Shown here: one piece after another, positions 35,611 through 43,428 of the stretch
Layout: each line of letters starts with the position of its first letter
How positions within the stretch are numbered: position 1 is the first letter of the stretch
Assembly (NCBI GenBank): GCA_963734055.1
Contig: CAVTFQ010000002.1
Span: 496,001-560,000 of the forward strand
Origin: CAIWHR01 sp963734055
GTDB taxonomy: Bacteria > Pseudomonadota > Gammaproteobacteria > Burkholderiales > Casimicrobiaceae
Length of the DNA: 64,000 bases
Reading direction: 5' to 3'
Position numbers and translations under genes: made by a program
The notes under the pieces: model-generated
What the model was told of the DNA's origin: nothing
The model's database searches: none
What the model saw: the letters and a program-made list of their open reading frames with translations, nothing else

Positions 35611-36804
35611 GTGCGGATCCTCTTCTGGTTCCTGCTGCTCGCGGCCGCGGCGGTGGCGGTCGCGCTCGCCGCCAGGCTGGTCAGCGGGTATGTGCTCTTC
35701 GTCGCGCCTCCGTATCGCGTGGAGCTCTCGCTCAATCTCTTTCTCGTGCTCGCGGTCGCGGGCTTCATCGCGGGTTATGCGCTGATGCGCCTCGCGGCGC
35801 GCACGTCGCAGTTGCCCGCCGAGGTGCGCGCGATGCGTCGTCGCCAACGGGAGACGCGAGTGCGGACCAAGCTCGACTCCGCGGTCGTCGCGCTGCTCGA
35901 GGGCCGCTACGGCAAGGCGCGGCAGTTCGCGGAGGAAGCGCTCGAGATTCCGGACGCGCCCGGCATCGCGGCGCTGATCGCGGCTCGCGCCGCGCTCGAC
36001 ACGCGCGACTACGCGACGGCCGAGGCGCACCTGACCGGCCACGCGGCGCAGGCCGGAAGCCTCGCCGTGCCGCGAATGATGCTCGACGCCGAAATGAAGC
36101 TCGAGCAGGGGCGGCCGCTCGACGCCCTCGCGGTGCTGCAGGCCCTGCGCAAAGAGGCCGGCTCGCACACGGCGGCCCTTCGGCTCGAGCTTCGGGCGCT
36201 GCAGGGCGCGGGGCGCTACGCGGAGATCCCGCCGCTCGTCGACCAGCTCGTGAAGCGGAAGGTGTACGGGCCGCACGAAGGCGATCACCTGCGGGCAGCC
36301 GCGCACGCCGGCCTGCTCGCGTCGCGCGCGAACGATCCCGCGGGCCTGCGCTCGTACTGGAGCAAGCTCTCGGATGCCGAGCAGCGGCTGCCGCGGACCG
36401 CGCGCGCGGCGGCCAGGAGCTTTCTCGCGCTTGGCGGCGACCGCGAGGCCGCGGACATCCTCGCCCGAAGCCTCGAACGGCAGTGGGAGCCGGAGCTCGC
36501 GCTGCTCTACGCCGAGTGCCGCTCGCCCGAGCCTACCCGCCAGCTCGCCGAGGCCGAGCGCTGGCTCGTCGCGCACGACAACGACGCGCTCCTGCTGCGC
36601 GCGCTCGGAACGCTGTGCGCGCGGGCGCAGCTCTGGGGCAAGGCGCAGACGTATTTCGAGGCGAGCCTCGCGCTTGACGACGCCTACGAGACGCGCGTCG
36701 CGCTGGGCGAGCTCTTCGCCGGGCTCGGCCGCACCGACGAGGCGAACGCCCAGCTCGCGGCGGCGTTGAGGCTCGCGCTTGTCGAGCTGCGCGGCCGGAG
36801 CTGA
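35611..36804 (+). CDS. hemY: HemY-family inner-membrane TPR protein
   Basis: 397 residues from GTG. Two N-terminal membrane helices (FWFLLLAAAAVAVALAA and LNLFLVLAVAGFIAGYAL) enclose the short loop GYVLFVAPPYRVELSLN typical of HemY. The remaining 320 residues are TPR-like helices (GRYGKARQFAEEALEI, AQTYFEASLALDDAYE, ALGELFAGLGRTDEA). HemY binds heme-synthesis enzymes at the membrane in Gammaproteobacteria by proposal. In operon with hemX; converges with the reductase gene, 15 bases apart. Confidence 0.92.
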   Translation: MRILFWFLLLAAAAVAVALAARLVSGYVLFVAPPYRVELSLNLFLVLAVAGFIAGYALMRLAARTSQLPAEVRAMRRRQRETRVRTKLDSAVVALLEGRYGKARQFAEEALEIPDAPGIAALIAARAALDTRDYATAEAHLTGHAAQAGSLAVPRMMLDAEMKLEQGRPLDALAVLQALRKEAGSHTAALRLELRALQGAGRYAEIPPLVDQLVKRKVYGPHEGDHLRAAAHAGLLASRANDPAGLRSYWSKLSDAEQRLPRTARAAARSFLALGGDREAADILARSLERQWEPELALLYAECRSPEPTRQLAEAERWLVAHDNDALLLRALGTLCARAQLWGKAQTYFEASLALDDAYETRVALGELFAGLGRTDEANAQLAAALRLALVELRGRS

Positions 36805-36819
36805 GCCGCGGGTATCGGC

Positions 36820-37848
36820 TCAGGCCGGCTGCACGGCGTAGGTGAAGCTGTCGGCGAAGAACTCGTTGGCCGGCAGGCCGCGGGTCTCGGTGAACGACTT
36901 GCGCGCGACGTCGATCATCGCCGGGCCGCCGCACGCGTAGACCTGGTAGCCCGACAGATCGCCGAAGTCGTCGAGCACGGCCTGGTGGACGAAGCCCGTG
37001 CGTCCGGGCCAGTCGTCGCCCGGCGCGGGCTCCGAAAGCACCGGAATGAACGTGAAACCGCGACTCTGCTGCTGCCACCGTCCCGGCAGCTCCGGCAGGT
37101 AGAGGTCGCGCTTCGCGCGGACGCCCCAGTAGAGGACCATCGGCCGGCGCTCCTCGATCCGGTGATGGAGCGCGTGCTCGATGACCGCCTTGATCGGCGC
37201 GAAGCCCGTGCCGCCGGCGACGAGGATGATCGGCTTGTCGGATTCCTCGCGCAGGAAGAAGGTGCCGAGCGGGCCTTCGAAACGCAGGATCTCGCGACCC
37301 TTGAATTCGGTGAACAGCTGGTCCGAGAAATACCCGCCGGGCACGTGCCGGATGTGCAGCTCGAGCAGCGCGTCGTCGTGCGGCGGCGTGGCGAGCGAGA
37401 AGCTGCGGCGGCGGCCATCCTTGAGCAGGAGGTCGACGTACTGTCCGGCGAGATACTGCAGGCGCTCGCTCGCCGGCAGCTTGAGCCTGACGACCGCGAC
37501 GTCCGCCGCGGGCTTGTCGATCGTCTCGACGCGGCACGGCAGCTTGCGGATCCGGATGTCGCCGGCGCGCCGCACCTCGCGGACCTCGATCACGAGATCG
37601 GTCTCGGGCTTCGCGCAGCAGAAGAGCGCGAGCCCGGCCTTCTTCTCGTCGTCGGTCAGCGTCGACGGCTGGTACGCGCCGTAGTCGACGCGGCCCTCGA
37701 GGATCTTCCCCTTGCACGTTCCGCACGCGCCGTTGCGGCAGCCGTAGGGCAGCATCAGGTCCGCTTCCATCGCCGCGGCGAGCACGGTGTCGCCGTCGGG
37801 GCACGCGAACGAGTGGTCGCTCGGCTTTATGGTAATCTGGTGCGGCAT
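36820..37848 (-). CDS. 2Fe-2S flavodoxin-reductase-type protein (CDP-6-deoxy-delta-3,4-glucoseen reductase-like)
   Basis: 342 residues. N-terminal plant-type ferredoxin domain with cluster cysteines in YGCRNGACGTCKG and, later, FCCAKPE. It is followed by FAD-binding (GRRRSFSLATPP) and NAD(P)-binding domains (LVAGGTGFAPIKAVIEHAL, VYACGGPAMIDVA). Such proteins move electrons from NAD(P)H through FAD to the 2Fe-2S cluster. The sugar-reductase name is inherited from the AscD family; in betaproteobacteria it commonly sits beside ubiA and may support an oxygenase, so the true partner is open. Divergent from the epimerase gene. Confidence 0.88.
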   Translation of the reverse strand: MPHQITIKPSDHSFACPDGDTVLAAAMEADLMLPYGCRNGACGTCKGKILEGRVDYGAYQPSTLTDDEKKAGLALFCCAKPETDLVIEVREVRRAGDIRIRKLPCRVETIDKPAADVAVVRLKLPASERLQYLAGQYVDLLLKDGRRRSFSLATPPHDDALLELHIRHVPGGYFSDQLFTEFKGREILRFEGPLGTFFLREESDKPIILVAGGTGFAPIKAVIEHALHHRIEERRPMVLYWGVRAKRDLYLPELPGRWQQQSRGFTFIPVLSEPAPGDDWPGRTGFVHQAVLDDFGDLSGYQVYACGGPAMIDVARKSFTETRGLPANEFFADSFTYAVQPA

Positions 37849-37910
37849 CTCGCAGTGTGATCGACAGGTCTTCCGCGCGGCGCGGGCCCGCGGAAACGAA
37901 AGGCGCGGTG

Positions 37911-38813
37911 GTGATCCGGGTATTGTTGATTGGCTGCGGCGACGTCGCGCTGCGCACCGCCGACCTGCTTCGTCCGAAAGTCCGCCTCTACGGACTCACG
38001 CGACGGTCGGAGGACATTCCCCGGCTGCGCGCACACGGCATCGTGCCCATCGTCGGCGACCTCGACCGGCGAGAGACGCTCGGGCGGCTTCGCACGGCGC
38101 CGTTCGCGGTGCTGCATTTCGCCCCGCCTCCTTCCGAGGGTCGCGACGACCCGCGGACCCGGAAGCTCATCGCGGCGCTGACGCGGGCGCGCAGCATACC
38201 ACAGCGGTTCGTCTACGTTTCGACGTCCGGCGTCTACGGCGATTGCGCAGGGGCCCGGATCGGCGAGGAACGGCCGCGCCGGGCGCAGACGCCGCGCGCG
38301 CGCCGTCGCGTTGCGGCGGAGGACCGGTTGCGCAGCTGGTCCGTGCGCTACGGCGTCGGCCTCGCCATCCTGCGCGTGCCGGGCATCTACGCCGAGACGC
38401 GGCTGCCGCTCGAGCGAATCCGCCAGGGCACGCCGGTGCTCGCCCCCGACGACGACGTATTCACGAACCACGTTCACGCGGCCGACCTCGCGCGGGCGAC
38501 GGTCGCGGCGCTCTTCCACGCGAAGCCCAACCGCGCCTACAACGTCAGCGACGACGCGGAAATGAAGATGGGCTCGTGGTTCGACGCCGTCGCCGACGCC
38601 TTCCACCTGCCTCGCCCGCCGCGCGTGTCGTGGGAGGAGGCGGAGCAGCGGATTGCGCCGATGCTGCTGTCGTTCATGAGCGAATCGCGGCGGCTCGCGA
38701 ACGACCGGATGAAGCGGGAGCTCCGCGTCCGGCTCCGCTATCCCACGCCGCAGCACCTGCTGAGCGCGATCGCGCCGCGCGACCTCAAGAAGCAGATGGC
38801 GCTGCCGCTGTGA
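37911..38813 (+). CDS. NAD(P)-dependent epimerase/dehydratase-family protein
   Basis: 300 residues from GTG 37911, where AAGG stands 7 bases upstream. Rossmann start VLLIGCGDVALRTADLL, then VGDLDRRETLGRL, HFAPPPSEGRDDPRTRKLI, FVYVSTSGVYGDCAGA. The usual catalytic YxxxK is not evident: the equivalent stretch is RRAQTPRARRRVAAEDRL, so it may bind dinucleotide without SDR catalysis. It shares this trait with betaproteobacterial homologues encoded near ubiA (from memory). The frame is open to GTG 37857. Confidence 0.8.
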   Translation: MIRVLLIGCGDVALRTADLLRPKVRLYGLTRRSEDIPRLRAHGIVPIVGDLDRRETLGRLRTAPFAVLHFAPPPSEGRDDPRTRKLIAALTRARSIPQRFVYVSTSGVYGDCAGARIGEERPRRAQTPRARRRVAAEDRLRSWSVRYGVGLAILRVPGIYAETRLPLERIRQGTPVLAPDDDVFTNHVHAADLARATVAALFHAKPNRAYNVSDDAEMKMGSWFDAVADAFHLPRPPRVSWEEAEQRIAPMLLSFMSESRRLANDRMKRELRVRLRYPTPQHLLSAIAPRDLKKQMALPL

Positions 38814-38853
38814 GCCCGGGAGTCGCGGCGCGAGCCCTGCGGAGGCCGACCCG

Positions 38854-39792
38854 GTGAACGACGGGCGCGACGGCGAAGGCGTGGCCGTTCCACGCTCGCG
38901 CGAGGACCGGCTCCGCTCGCGACTCGACAGCTACGAGCGCCTGGTCCGCCTCGACAAGCCGATCGGGACGCTGCTCCTGCTCTGGCCGACGCTTTCCGCC
39001 GTGTGGCTCGCGACGTGGGGCAAGCCGCCGCTCCACCTCGTGCTGATCTTCGCGATGGGCACGCTCCTCATGCGCTCGGCCGGCTGCGCCTTCAACGACT
39101 GGGCGGACCGCCATTTCGACCCGCACGTCGAGCGAACCGCGAAGCGTCCGCTCGCGGCCGGCGAGATTCCGTCGTGGGAAGCGCTCGCCGTCGCCGCCGT
39201 GCTCGCATTCTGCGCATTCCTGTTCGTGCTCGGCACGAACCGGGCGGCGATCCTGATGTCACTGCCTGCGATCGCGATCGCGATGGTCTACCCCTTCACG
39301 AAGCGCTTCTTCGCGTTGCCGCAGGCCTTCCTCGGGCTCGCGTTCTCGTTCGGCATCCCGATGGCGTACGCGGCGGTCTACGGTGACGTGCCGCTGCTCG
39401 GGTGGTGGCTGCTCGGGCTCAACGCGTTCTGGGTGATGGCGTACGACACCGAGTACGCGATGGTCGACCGCGAGGACGATCGCAGGCTCGGCCTGCGCAC
39501 GTCCGCGATCCTCTTCGGCCGTTTCGACGTGGCGGCGGTCATGCTCTGCTACGTCGTCTACCTCGGAGGGATGGCCGCGATCGGCCACTACTGGCGGGCA
39601 GGGCCCCCCTATTACGCCGGGCTCGGTGTCGCCGCGCTCTGCGCGCTCTGGCACTTCTGGCTCATCCGGACCCGGAAGCGCGACCGCTGCTTCCGTGCGT
39701 TCCTGCACAACCACTGGCTCGGGCTCGCTGTGTTTGCCGGCATTGCGGCCGATTTCGTCGTGCGCGCCGGCGCGTGGCCGCAGACGCTGTGA
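38854..39792 (+). CDS. ubiA: 4-hydroxybenzoate polyprenyltransferase
   Basis: 312 residues from GTG 38854, with about nine membrane helices. The two Mg-prenyl-diphosphate motifs are present: FNDWADRHFDPHVERTAKRPLA and YDTEYAMVDREDDRRLGL. LVRLDKPIGTLLLLWPTL is the typical UbiA start. It attaches the polyprenyl chain to 4-hydroxybenzoate in ubiquinone synthesis at the inner membrane. Its stop overlaps the next gene's GTG. UbiD lies 3.6 kb further on the same strand. Confidence 0.94.
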   Translation: MNDGRDGEGVAVPRSREDRLRSRLDSYERLVRLDKPIGTLLLLWPTLSAVWLATWGKPPLHLVLIFAMGTLLMRSAGCAFNDWADRHFDPHVERTAKRPLAAGEIPSWEALAVAAVLAFCAFLFVLGTNRAAILMSLPAIAIAMVYPFTKRFFALPQAFLGLAFSFGIPMAYAAVYGDVPLLGWWLLGLNAFWVMAYDTEYAMVDREDDRRLGLRTSAILFGRFDVAAVMLCYVVYLGGMAAIGHYWRAGPPYYAGLGVAALCALWHFWLIRTRKRDRCFRAFLHNHWLGLAVFAGIAADFVVRAGAWPQTL

Positions 39793-40319
39793 CCGCGGGC
39801 GCGGCGGCGCGCCGGAGTCGCGCGCCGGAGGCCCGGAAGCGAGGCCTCGCGCCCGTGCTCGCACGCCACACCCGCGTGCTGATCCTCGGGAGCTTTCCGG
39901 GCGAGGCGTCGCTCGCGGCGCAGCAGTATTACGCGCATCCGCGCAACGACTTCTGGCCGCTCGTCGGCGCCGTGCTCGGGGCGCCGCTCCCGGCGATGCC
40001 CTATCGGTCGCGGATCGCAACGCTGCGGGCCCGCGGCGTCGGGCTCTGGGACGTGATCGTCGCCTGCGAACGCCGCGGCAGCCTCGACGGCGCGATCCGC
40101 AACGCGGAACACGGCGAGATCGACCGCGCGCGCCGGGTCGCGAGGGCGCTCGCGCTCGTCTGCTTCAACGGCCGGACCGCAGCCCGCGCCGAGCCGGCGT
40201 GGCGCGCCGCCGGCTACCGGACGCTCGTGCTGCCCTCGTCGTCGCCGGCGTACACGCGCCCGCTCGCCGAAAAATTGGCCGCGTGGCGGGCGATCGCCGA
40301 GTACGTGACCGCGCCGTGA
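39789..40319 (+). CDS. DNA-deoxyinosine glycosylase (uracil-DNA glycosylase superfamily)
   Basis: 176 residues, start GTG coupled to the ubiA stop (GTGA). The motif LILGSFPGEASLAAQQYYAHPRNDFWPLVG is characteristic of the deoxyinosine-glycosylase subgroup of UDG-fold enzymes; motif 2 is LPSSSPAYTR. It should remove hypoxanthine formed by adenine deamination for base-excision repair. A Mug-like specificity cannot be excluded. Confidence 0.88.
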   Translation: MTAGAAARRSRAPEARKRGLAPVLARHTRVLILGSFPGEASLAAQQYYAHPRNDFWPLVGAVLGAPLPAMPYRSRIATLRARGVGLWDVIVACERRGSLDGAIRNAEHGEIDRARRVARALALVCFNGRTAARAEPAWRAAGYRTLVLPSSSPAYTRPLAEKLAAWRAIAEYVTAP

Positions 40320-40371
40320 CGCCGGGCGCGCTCGTGCGCTAGGATGCGAGCCTCGCCCTGGGGAGGAATCG

Positions 40372-40899
40372 GTGACGAATCCGCGTCTCGCTGTTGCGCT
40401 GGTGGCCGCCGCGGCGCTCGCCGTCGCCGGAGGTTTCGCGCGAGCGCAGTCGCTCGCGCCCGACATCGTCGTCACCGCCGTCGTCAACGCGCCGGTGGCC
40501 GAGGTGTGGAAGGCGTGGACGACGCCCGCGGGGATCGAGAGCTTCTTCGCGCCGAAGGCTGCGAAGGTCGAGCCGTGGCCGGGCGGGGCGTTCGAGCTCT
40601 GGTTCGGTGTCGACCTGCCGGAAGGATCGCGCGGCAGCGAAGGCTGCAAGGTCCACAGCGTGCGGCCGATGCGGCAGTTCGTGTTCGAGTGGAGCGCGCC
40701 GCCGACGATTCCCGTGATCCGGCCGCTGCGCACGCTCGTCTACCTCGATTTCAAGCCGTTGCCCGGCGACCGCACCGAAGTCACGCTGCGCAACTTCGGC
40801 TACGGCGATGGCGACGACTGGGCGAAGGCAAAGGCGTACTTCACGAGCGCGTGGACGGGCGTGATGGCCAGCCTCGAGAAGCGCTTCGCTTCGAAATAG
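40372..40899 (+). CDS. SRPBCC (AHSA1-like) domain protein with signal peptide
   Basis: 175 residues. Signal peptide 1-25 (LAVALVAAAALAVAGGFARAQ), then a START/Bet v1-type domain: VVTAVVNAPVAEVWKAWTTPAGIESFF, FVFEWSAPPTIP, GDRTEVTLRNFGYG, and the closing helix YFTSAWTGVMASLEKRF. GGGGAGGAATCG precedes the GTG start. A periplasmic ligand-binding role is likely; the ligand is unknown. Five bases separate it from the SDR gene. Confidence 0.83.
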   Translation: MTNPRLAVALVAAAALAVAGGFARAQSLAPDIVVTAVVNAPVAEVWKAWTTPAGIESFFAPKAAKVEPWPGGAFELWFGVDLPEGSRGSEGCKVHSVRPMRQFVFEWSAPPTIPVIRPLRTLVYLDFKPLPGDRTEVTLRNFGYGDGDDWAKAKAYFTSAWTGVMASLEKRFASK

Positions 40900-40904
40900 A
40901 CTCG

Positions 40905-41690
40905 ATGGACCTCGGACTCTCGGATCGCGTCGCCGTCGTCACCGGCGCGAGCAAGGGCATAGGCTACGCGTGCGCGGAGGCATTCGCGCGCGAAGGCGCC
41001 CGCGTCGTGCTCGTCTCGCGCAGCGCGGAGAACCTCGGCGCGGCACTCGCCCGGTTTCCCGCGACGCGCCACGCGCCGACGGCGATCGCCGCCGATCTCG
41101 CGGGCGCCGACGAGGCCGAGCGGATGGTGGCGGAAGTCGAGCGCGATGTCGGACCGATCGACGTCCTCGTCAACTCGGCGGGTGCCGCGCGGCGCTACGC
41201 TCCGGCGGACCTCGGTCCCGCCGCGTGGCACGCCGCGATGGACGCCAAGTACTTCAGCTACATTCACCCGCTCGACGCGGTGCTGAAGCGCATGGCCGCG
41301 CGCGGCCGCGGCGCCGTCGTCAACATCGTCGGAATGGGCGGGAAGGTCGCGAACCCCGTGCATCTGCCGGGCGGCGCCGCCAACGCGGCGCTCATGCTCG
41401 CGACCGCAGGGCTTGCGGCCGCGTTCGGCCCGCGGGGCATTCGCATCAACGCGATCAATCCGGGAGGCACGCTGACCGGCCGCGTGCAGGAGGGGCTCGC
41501 GGTCGAGGCGAAGATGACGGGACTCGCCGCGGCCGAGCTGCTCAAGCGCCAGGAGGCGAAGATCCCGCTGGGCCGGCTCGGCACGCCGGAGGAAGTCGCG
41601 CGCGTCGCGCTGTTCCTCGCGTCGGAGCAGGCGAGCTACGTCACGGGGGCGATCGTGCCGATGGACGGCGGCGCGAATGCCGTGATCTGA
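40905..41690 (+). CDS. SDR-family protein with altered active site
   Basis: 261 residues. Cofactor motif VTGASKGIGYA, structural LVNSAGAA, and a C-terminal GAIVPMDGGANAV. At the catalytic position where SDRs have YxxxK, this protein reads HLPGGAANAALM, so Tyr and Lys are replaced by Gly and Asn, while the rest of the fold (GIRINAINPGG) is intact. It may be a non-reductase SDR or use other residues. Located between an SRPBCC protein and fhs; function unknown. Confidence 0.85.
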   Translation: MDLGLSDRVAVVTGASKGIGYACAEAFAREGARVVLVSRSAENLGAALARFPATRHAPTAIAADLAGADEAERMVAEVERDVGPIDVLVNSAGAARRYAPADLGPAAWHAAMDAKYFSYIHPLDAVLKRMAARGRGAVVNIVGMGGKVANPVHLPGGAANAALMLATAGLAAAFGPRGIRINAINPGGTLTGRVQEGLAVEAKMTGLAAAELLKRQEAKIPLGRLGTPEEVARVALFLASEQASYVTGAIVPMDGGANAVI

Positions 41691-41703
41691 GGAAGCGGAG
41701 TCC

Positions 41704-43382
41704 ATGCCGACGGACATCGAGATCGCCCAGCAGGCGAAGCTTCGGCCGATCGGCGAGATCGCCGAGCGGCTCGGCATCCCGGACGAAGCGCTGGAACCGT
41801 ACGGCCGCACAAAGGCGAAGATCTCGCTCGACTGGCTCGCGCGGCAGCCCGTGCGGCCCGACGCGAAGCTGATCCTGGTCTCGGCGATCAGCCCGACCCC
41901 CGCGGGCGAAGGCAAGACGACGACGACCGTGGGCCTGGGCGACGCGCTCAACCGGATCGGCAGGAACGCGGCGATCTGCCTGCGCGAGCCGTCGCTCGGG
42001 CCGGTGTTCGGAATGAAGGGCGGTGCGGCGGGCGGCGGCTACGCCCAGGTCGTGCCGATGGAGGACATCAACCTCCACTTCACCGGCGATTTCCACGCGA
42101 TCGGCGTCGCGAACAACCTGCTGGCCGCGCTCGTCGACAATCACATCCACCACGGCAACGCGCTCGGCATCGACGTGCGCCGCATCACGTGGAAGCGCGT
42201 CGTCGACATGAACGACCGCGCGCTGCGCGATATCACGATCGCGCTGGGCGGCCCCGCCAACGGCTATCCGCGCGCAGGACGGCTTCGACATCGTCGTCGC
42301 GTCCGAGGTGATGGCGATCTTCTGCCTCGCCGAGTCGCTCGCGGACCTGAAGGCGCGGCTCGCGAAGATCGTCGTCGGCTACACGCGCGACCAGACGCCG
42401 GTGCATGCGGGCGACCTCGACGCGCAGGGCGCGATGACGGTGCTGCTCAAGGACGCGCTCAATCCGAACCTCGTGCAGACGCTGGAAAACAATCCCGCGT
42501 TCATCCATGGCGGCCCTTTCGGCAACATCGCGCACGGCTGCAACTCGGTGATCGCGACCAAGGCCGCGCTCAAGCTCGCCGACTACGTCGTCACCGAGGC
42601 CGGCTTCGGCGCCGACCTCGGCGCCGAGAAGTTCATCGACATCAAGTGCCGGAAGTCCGGCCTCCGGCCCGACGTCGTGCGTGCTCGTCGCGACGATCCG
42701 CGCGCTCAAGTATCACGGCGGCATGGACGTCAAGGAGCTGACGAAGGAGAACCTCGACGGCGCTCGAGAAGGGCATTCCCAATCTCGAGCGGCACATCGA
42801 ACAACGTGCGCAACCACTACGGGCTGCCGTGCGTGGTCGCCGATCAACCGCTTTGCGTCGGATACCGACGCCGAGATCGCGCTGCTCGGGAAGAAGATCG
42901 CGCACCACGACGCGCCGGTCGTCGTCGCCACGCACTGGGCGGACGGCGGAGCGGGTGCAGAAGCGCTCGCGCGCACCGTCGTCGATGTCACCGAGCGACG
43001 CCCCGCCGATTTCCACTTCGTCTACGAGGACGACGATACGCTGTGGGAGAAGATGACGCGCATCGCCAGGATTATCTACGGCGCCTCGGAGGTGACCGCC
43101 GACAGCAGGATCCGCGCGCAGATCAGGAAGCTCGAGGCCGACGGCTACGGCCGCTACCCGGTGTGCGTCGCGAAGACGCAGTATTCGTTCTCGACCGATC
43201 CGCTCCTGCGCGGCGCGCCGTCCGGCCACGTCGTCAACATCCGCGAGGTGCGGTTGGCCTCGGGCGCCGAGTTCGTCGTGCTGGTCTGCGGCGGCGTGAT
43301 GACGATGCCGGGGCTGCCGAAGGAGCCGTCGGCGGCGAAGATCGACTTGACCGACGACGGCAAGGTGGTCGGGTTGTTTTAG
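41704..43382 (+). pseudogene. fhs: formate-tetrahydrofolate ligase with five +1 frameshifts
   Basis: Reading through three frames gives a complete enzyme. Frame 1: ISPTPAGEGKTTTTVGLGDAL (P-loop) to LGGPANGYPR. Then FDIVVASEVMAIFCLAESL, FIHGGPFGNIAHGCNS to GLRPDVV; LVATIRALKYHGGMDVKEL; ALEKGIPNLERHIE; NVRNHYGLPCVVA; INRFASDTDAEI to VGLF. Each junction needs one surplus base removed, near 42273, 42680, 42759, 42802 and 42841. The total of 1679 bases minus five is 558 codons, the family's usual length of about 557 residues. The intact enzyme would make 10-formyl-tetrahydrofolate from formate and ATP. As read, translation gives only about 190 native residues. Confidence 0.9.
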
Positions 43383-43428
43383 CCACGTTCGCCCGAATGG
43401 CGATGGTGCGTTTGGTACCATCGCTGCC

